A stretch of DNA of 64,000 nt, taken from positions 8,387,267 to 8,451,266 of the forward strand of contig OZ038462.1 of NCBI GenBank assembly GCA_964036295.1, given 5' to 3'. The notes under the pieces were generated by a model. That model was not told where the DNA came from. It ran no database searches and saw only the letters and a program-made list of their open reading frames with translations. Below, piece by piece: positions 57,363 through 64,000 of the stretch; within the stretch, counting starts at the first letter, position 1; each line of letters opens with the position of its first letter. The stretch is from Plumapathes pennacea (Eukaryota; Cnidaria; Anthozoa; Antipatharia; Myriopathidae). A program made the position numbers and the translations under genes.

Positions 57363-60196
57363 ATGCCAGATTTTGTGAAGGTGATAACTGCACATGCGTG
57401 AAAGGTTACGAGAAACAAGGAGATACCTGTTTTCCCATCAACAACTGCGAGACGAATGATGGCGGGTGTCAAGGTAACGCAGAATGTGTCTACACAGGCC
57501 CAGGTACCAGCATGTGCATGTGCCCCCTCGGGTCCCAGCTTGACAAAGATGGAGTGACGTGCAACGAGTGTCCGGACAAAAACTGCTACAAACCGTGCGA
57601 GTTTGTGGACGACAACGAACTTAAAAGAGCGACAAGCGGAAAGAGCCGTGTTGAGCTGCGATTTATCAATTTTAAAACGTCCGATCTGACCGGCTATATC
57701 GGTCCCAACACTGAGGAAATTATTGTCTCTGCCCACCAAATAACCATCTCCGGGACATTAAAGCTTCCCCTTGCAAAAGTTGCCTTCTTTGCCGAAGAGA
57801 TATTAATTGAAAACGGAGGAAAAATCGAACTATCCACTAACGTTCCAGCAAGAACGACCGTCGTTCAAGTGGCGAATAACAAACTGTTGTGTAAAAATGT
57901 TTACGCAGCGTTCAACCCATGGCCGGGTCCTGTAAAGGGAACTGTTTTGAATATCTACACAACCAAATCATCCGTTCCTTTCACTTGTTCTGGGAATTAC
58001 AACGCAAGAGACATCGCCATTCAAGCTGCGATCAAATCCAAAAACAACCCTAAAAAGTCACTTGATGCTGATCTCTTTGAAATGGTGTTAGATTGCGCTA
58101 AAGTCGTTGCACAAGAAAATAGGTTTGCTAAAAACAAAAGTCTACTGAGAGGAAGTCTTCCAGTCCGCTTGACTCAACATGTTCTGGATGAGATACGAGA
58201 CGCTAAAAAAGTGGGCACAGTCTTAACGGATCCAGTAGAGACTCTGCGACTCAAGGCAATGAATGTGATAGAGGATCTTTCCTTGCGAGCTCAGGGAATT
58301 TACAAAGTGCCTTATTTGTCCCTAAAAGCACACGAGAAAATCCTGGTTCTTTTAAAGGATGATGCAAAAATGGCTATAGACAAGTACGCGAGGTACGAAA
58401 GAATATCTCAAGATTTCACAGCAAGGATTGAAGCTACAGATTCCATGACTCAACTTATGACAGCTATCGTTAGAAGGAATGATCTGGACGTGGAAGCGCT
58501 TGAAAAGGAACTGGATGCCGCAAATGCTGACCGGAATGCGATGAAGGCGAAATTTGACGACGCGAAAATTGCGCTAGAGGTTGCTAAAAAGACATTCGAA
58601 ACGGGAGTGCGACAATACCAGGACAAGATGATAGCAAACGCAGTTTTTTCAGTGCTTGGAGGGGTGACCTCGATATTTGCTGGTGGTGCTGGTGCGGCTT
58701 TGGGCTTTACAATTGAGCTGGGTTCCCTTGCGAAAGACATAAGTAAACTGACGAAAACCTTGTACAAGATTAGCATTGTTATGGATTCCCTTTCCAAGAT
58801 CGCCAAAGCTGCAAGTTCGTTCACAGCTCTCCATTATGATATCTTACCGTATGCCAAGAGCGGAGCTTCAGATTACTACTCCAAAACTTTACCCGAGCAA
58901 AATGATCAGAGTCTGGCCGTCATGCTCAAAGAATGGGACGTGTTTGGAGAAGCGGCCGACGCATTCCTTGGGGTGGGAACCGCTGCTAATGAAATTTCTG
59001 GAACGTCAGATTATCTGGCAGCACTTAAAACTGTCGCTGTGTGGGGAAAGGGATAGCACGAGAAGTCCATCACGGTTGAAGAGCTTATGACCACGTTGAT
59101 CAAGCTAAAAGCTCTGAAGACAGAACAGCACGAAGCCCAAGGGAAGATAAAGACATCGCGAGACACTGCATCGGTGGAGCAAGCAATGAACGGTGATCTT
59201 CTCATCGAGATGGCGCTTCAAAAGCAACGACTTCGTAACATAATGGTTGATAAGCTCATGTCGTTCTGCGACTCATACTTCTATAACTGGTTATCGGAGT
59301 GCCCTGTGATGCCAACCATGTCGGACGACCTGTACGCCTTACACGGGAAAATTAATCAGGGACTTAGCGCCGTCATCAACGCGGTCGAGAACTTTGCCCC
59401 TTTTATTCCACAACAATACCAAGAAACCATGATAATTCAAGACGACGACGAATGTGTTGATCTTCGCGAGTGGCTGACCCAAGCTCAAAATCAACAAGAT
59501 GCTCAGGAGGGGAGGAAGAGGTCTGTTGATGAAGAGAATAGTCTGGCACTGAACGCACTCCGCTGCCCCATTTCAGAGCTAAAGCGAACAAGAAGCTTCC
59601 TCTATCAAGTGAACGAAGCCGAAGGTATTTTTCTTGGTCACGAGCGAGTGCACGTGGACGAGATAAAAGTTTACTTTAAAGGCGCGACCATCGACGATGA
59701 TAAAGAAATCACAACACATATTTCCTTCACTGGCCTGATGAAGGACGTATTTAGGGGAAAAAAATACGAGTTCCTTTCACCCCCTCGCGTGACTGAATTT
59801 TCGTACAAGATGAATAAGGATGGTAGCTACCAGGTGACAAGACCCGGTAAAGTAAGCAGCAGGTTTCAGGAATACTATGACGGAGTGGCTGCTATGACGA
59901 CATGGACCATAAACGTTCCAGAAACGTTCAACGACCAAAGCTTGGATTTGAGCGGGGTAACCGAGGTGAGGTTGAAATTTAAAGGAACATGTGTACCTAT
60001 AGCAGAAGACGTGGACGAGACTGGAAACTCCGCAGAAGGGGACAGAGATGTGGCTGCGAAACGACGAGGAGCAAAAAAATGGAAATCAGGCAAGATCAAA
60101 CAACAGGACAAGGACAAAGTTAGGAACGGGAATGTAACAGGAATCGCTGGAGCCGGAGCTAAGCATGCTATGAGCCGCAAACTCAAAAAGTTGTAA
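57363..60196 (+). CDS. Terminal exon of copy 2, interrupted by TAG
   Basis: The open pieces are 57363-59053 and 59057-60196. Compared with copy 1, nearly all differences are single bases. Most are silent; changes seen include Asp/Asn in the EGF-like part, Lys/Arg and Glu/Asp in the helical part, Val/Ala just before the tribasic site, and Gly/Ala plus Asp/His near the basic tail. The hydrophobic segment is identical. The poly(A) signal at 60326-60331 is kept. Confidence 0.75.
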
Positions 60197-60859
60197 GAAT
60201 TGCGAGGAAAACAACTGCACTAACGTAGCAAAGTAGAAATATGAGAACAAAATGGCGGCTTCCACTTTAAAGAAAAAAAGATGTTGTTCCAGCAAATCAC
60301 GTGTAAGGGAAGCCAAGAGCTTCGTAATAAAAACACATTTACTTGATTACAAATATTTCGAATGTTGCGGGAATGAAATAATATACAGGCTCACGCTCTT
60401 TTAACTTCAATTAACTCTTTTGAGTGATCAACTTCAATTTCGCGCCTAAACTGAGTTTCAGAGTTATATCAGACAGTAAGGAGAACTTGGCTTTTGATAG
60501 CTTGCTCAGATGAAAGCTGATTGAGCTGCTAATTCTCACTATATTACTCAACATACATTTTTCGCAAATGGTTTAGAGAAAGCCATTGAAGCCCTGATTC
60601 ATCCCCAGTTGTCTCTCTTATCTATTGCATTGTATGGACAGAGCACAATCTGGGGACAAGAGCTCATATCCCCAGTTTGTTCTGATCATACATTCAACTC
60701 CCGATTGGTCAAATCACTGACAAATAACAGGATGACACTTTTACATGGCAAATTAAAATCTTCGAACTAAGATCCTGTTTATTTGGAGTAAAGTTGTCCC
60801 GGGGACCCAAGTCACTCTGGGCGCGCTAACTATTCATACAATTCTTTATAAATCAAAGC

Positions 60860-63066
60860 ATATGAAACTCACTCTTAACAAAAGGTCTTATGACGTATCT
60901 ACTCCCACGCCCATAAGAATGGCTCACTCAGAATCATCGCGTTTTTCGCACTTTTTCTTCTCGCGCTCGTTTCTCGTTTAAAAATCCGTCGATGCACCTC
61001 CGGATTTGAAAAATGTAATCTTCATGCTTTCCAAGTATATATTTTTTGGCCCTTATAACAACATTTTAGGTGCGGGTTTTTTAGGTTATTTTCTATCAGT
61101 TGGATGAAATTAACAAGGCATTTTGGCGTTTTGAGACAACTGGCCGCAAACATTGGGTTCTAGTTCTTCTGCGCAAGCGTGTATCTCAGATGCACCAACG
61201 GATTGCGAAAGATGGTTAAATTCCCCGCATTTTGGTATATAAAACTTGCACATTCGGTAAAATTTAGGTGCGGGATAACGACATTCAAATCTCCAGATGT
61301 GCTCGATGTTGAGATAGCGGCCAGCGTCGTGTACGGTGCAGCTGAAGAGGATTTGTCAAGGTTCGGAAGGCGCCTTTGGAGCACAACTTTGGTCAGTTGG
61401 CTACAAAATAAGCAAGTAAATGAATTTCGTATTCCTGTTTTGTGATTCGGAGAGTCTCGAACGATAACAATAACTTTTTAATACAGTATTTATACACCGA
61501 AAATGCTCTCGCCGGCATATTTCGCGGGGAACCATTATAGCTTTGATTTCTCAGATGTATAGTTTTGTAAAGCACATGAAATATGAAAATGGCTGGGTCA
61601 TTAAAAAATAGAAAACTTGTTCCTCTTTGTATTTTGTGTGAAAGGGGCTCTAAAAGAACACATATAAAGCTGTCTCGATGGGTATATTTTTAGAATGAGG
61701 CATATATCACAAATCAGAAGATTGAGTGTATTTGCATGGTGTGAACCAGAGTTTGAATAGCATGTAGATTGTGGTTGTCTGGGTAAGAGTACTCTTCAGG
61801 AAAATTGTCACTCGGACAATCACAACCCACATTTTAGTGTATTTCTTGTCATATATTCCAGTCAAAAATTGATATAGCTCTGTATGTCAACAACTGTGTA
61901 CACTTCAAACTTAAGCTTAGAATGTACAGTATACTTCCAACTAGTGAATACACTAATACTAAAAGATTGAAGTGCAGTGCAATGCTGTACTAATAAATTG
62001 TACATACTAAAAAATGTATGTCTTAGTTAATATAGTATTAATTATGGTGCAGGTGATATAAAAAAACTTAAAGTTAAAATACTCATGTTTTAGCCAACAG
62101 TTAAAATCTCAGAGTGTGGATTTCAGTTAGCACTAGTTTAAAATGGAATGACTTTGTACACATCAATTTATCTTCAAAATACTGTTGGCTGAGATAAACA
62201 GTTTAGAAACACACTTTAGACCTATAAATCATAATGGAGTTAATTGTCTTCTAACAGGTTTTTGTAAACAGGAAATTTAGTTTCTTGAAGCAGCAGCTGA
62301 CAAATGGGTAAACTGTATATCTGTCAATAGTTTCCACTTTTTTATGTGCAAAGCATTTAATCTCTGGCCACATTATAGAATAGGATGGCACATGGAAGCC
62401 ATGTGCAATGTGAAACATTGGAGGATGTGCTACATTTCTGTTTTCAAACAGCTTGCAATTTATTGTTATATTCAAGTTAAAACATTGGAAGGAGGGGAAA
62501 ATAGGTAGAATAAATCAGTTGTCTCACATTTTGTGTGGACAGTTTGCGAGCCAGCGTGAAAAACATTCTTTAAATATAAACTCCTTGTAAAATTCAGAGA
62601 GGAAACATGATCAGTATAAATGCAGATAACAGCCATGCATGTCATGTTTGAATCTACATGGCGTCATAGGCCACAGCTTTATTTTTGTTTCACGGGAAGT
62701 CTGACCAAAGAATCATATTACTTGATCATTAAACGGCTCACTGCTCAGGACAAACATTTTTGTACACGCTGGAATGGGAAACACCAAAGAGCCTCCACAT
62801 CGAACTGCCACCAATCATCGAATTTCGAAGTTCAGTCTTTATAGTGGAACTCCAACTGCTGGCGAACCTTGTTGGCATAAATTACTTCAATCTCACAAGG
62901 TTTTCTGATATTTTTATCCGATTTTGTCTTCTAAACAAACCAATTCGGTTACTCAGTCCTCTTGAATCTATCCGCCATTTTGAAATCAATCGTGCCGCTT
63001 TCGGCCGCGTGAGATTGGGACTAGAAAATAACAAATGTTCCATTTGTATGGGAAGAGTTTGATATG
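60860..63066. mobile_element. 2.2-kb insertion in the copy-2 3' flank, absent from copy 1
   Basis: Copy 1 is continuous here (AATCAAAGCGAGACTTTTGC at about 45590), while copy 2 is interrupted. The left end CATATGAAACTC and the right end GAGTTTGATATG are inverted repeats. A target duplication is not clear. Inside, ORFs at 61179-61445 (+, 88 codons) and 61160-61384 (-) overlap each other; neither is recognised. A dispersed-repeat relative lies near 61770-61825. No transposase was identified. Confidence 0.6.
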
Positions 63067-63110
63067 GAGACTTTTGCATGAGGTGTCCCTTGCCCAGAAG
63101 GTCACCCCGA

Positions 63111-63142
<32 letters not shown>

Positions 63143-64000
63143 TCCGACAATTTGTGGTTTCTTGAGTAAACGGGGTCAGTTCTCGGCTTTAAACATAAGG
63201 TGCTTTTAAGTGATCGATACCTTTGCAATATTAAACATCGTGTCGCCAGTGCGTCATATTAAAGGTTTTTGAAGAAAATGAGCACAGTGGAGTCCGGATG
63301 TTACGGACACCATCCGGTGTCCGTAAGACCAGTGTGCACTTTATTTAGTTTGTCTCAAAATGAATCGGTCAGCTCATCCCGTATCAACGTATCTGACTTG
63401 CTTGCGTTTTCGTGATCGTGATCGCGATCTTGCTATGTGTTCAAATTTGGTGATCAAGAAGATGCAATGCATTTGATCAATGTTAAGATTTTTTTACACA
63501 AAACTGATTTTTCCTTTTAGTGTTCGTGCTCATTCTATCTCTCGCCGAGAATCTAAGCATTTTGATCAATGTTTAAGGATTGTTGCGTCGGAGGAATTTG
63601 TACAAAACTGACGTAATGTTTGCATGTCTCCCGCCCAATAGGCCATGTCCGAGATACCTATTACCTTTGCTTCAAAACAAGGCCCAGTGCGAAAATCTCT
63701 CTTCTGTGATATTTAGTTTCACTCAGCCAACGTTGGAAATATTTTCTTCTGCGCCAGTAGCCATAAGTTAATAGCTAACTCAAGTGTAATAAACCGGACA
63801 GGGAAGTCTGGTCTGACTGGAGTGCACCAACATTACGTTTTTCCCGTGATGCCGTCTGAAACGGAACTTATCGAAACTTACCCATTCCTGTAGATCTCTA
63901 AATCTGTTCAGACGTTTTCGACCTTGCGTACAGAATCCTACTTAAGCTATGATACTTGTGCATGGAACTCAAGCACTTTTCCCAGTACAGTTACCCGTTG
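63067..64000. repeat. Block shared with 45597-46515, cut by the window edge
   Basis: High identity to the copy-1 flank, with a long C run at about 63111-63139 where copy 1 has only short C runs (about 45640-45653). The counterpart of the fibrinogen-like sequence would be expected within about 0.3-0.8 kb beyond the right edge. Confidence 0.8.

Larger units (their letters stand above)
50192..60196 (+). pseudogene. Secreted multi-domain protein, copy 2, with in-frame TAG at codon 1111
   Basis: Exons by homology and splice sites: 50192-50264, 51723-51958, 52130-52334, 52944-53264, 53968-54139, 55015-55175, 55540-55718, 56486-56669, 56957-57064, 57363-60196. Exon 2 is one codon longer and exon 3 one codon shorter than in copy 1, so the total is again 1,490 sense codons. 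All intron phases match copy 1. In exon 10 the tyrosine codon TAT of copy 1 (43193-43195) is TAG here (59054-59056). Translation would stop at 1,110 residues, after the hydrophobic helical segment and before the tribasic site and basic tail. Downstream sequence keeps the frame, with few amino acid changes. The change may be a real recent null, a polymorphism, a readthrough codon or a sequence error. Typed as pseudogene because of the stop; a truncated product is possible. Confidence 0.75.

Noticed and set aside
1-64000. tRNA, rRNA or snRNA genes
   Set aside because: None was recognised by eye; a covariance-model scan would be needed to exclude small ones.

Overview
The window looks like a piece of nuclear genome from an anthozoan cnidarian, probably a stony coral. 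Three things support this: genes split by GT-AG introns, a fibrinogen-related domain of the kind cnidarians carry in many copies, and an AT-rich background full of short inverted-repeat elements, LINE debris and simple repeats. No RNA gene, CRISPR array or bacterial operon was recognised. Species assignment is inference, since no search could be run.

Left part (1-8 kb). A small basic single-exon ORF (270-761) is followed by a decayed LINE fragment on the minus strand (about 1410-1880) and a hAT-like element (3130-4000) that carries its own acidic 108-residue ORF. The main gene here is an uninterrupted minus-strand gene (5183-6994). It encodes a HypX/HoxX-type protein: a formyltransferase fused to a crotonase domain behind a presequence that looks mitochondrial. 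Three MITE-like palindromes are packed into the 830 bp upstream of it.

Middle part (8-30 kb). I see no convincing host gene. The stretch is built of nested and inverted elements: two long-TIR elements with 9-bp target duplications (10814-12114 and 13348-16015) inside an older inverted-repeat frame (8987-16274), a small MITE (16635-16907), a 6.9-kb palindrome with 1.7-kb arms (17611-24541), several tandem arrays, and a four-unit array of about 0.67-kb repeats (27347-30060).

Right part (30-64 kb). Two tandem copies of one ten-exon gene occupy this part (31208-44335 and 50192-60196). Each adds up to 1,490 sense codons. The product has a signal peptide, a run of small cysteine-bearing modules that resemble beta-trefoil lectin repeats, an EGF-like region, and a long helical domain encoded by one 2.8-kb exon. 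That domain contains a glycine/alanine-rich hydrophobic segment, a tribasic site and a cationic tail. Copy 2 has a TAT-to-TAG change at codon 1111 and the frame stays open beyond it. The duplication also covers flanking repeats and runs off the right edge of the window. Between the copies lies a fibrinogen-like domain (46729-47289, minus) that is broken at its 5' end. The copies differ by clear transposon and satellite events, which gives a small natural history of the locus. Either a true tandem duplication or two haplotypes placed side by side in the assembly could explain the layout.
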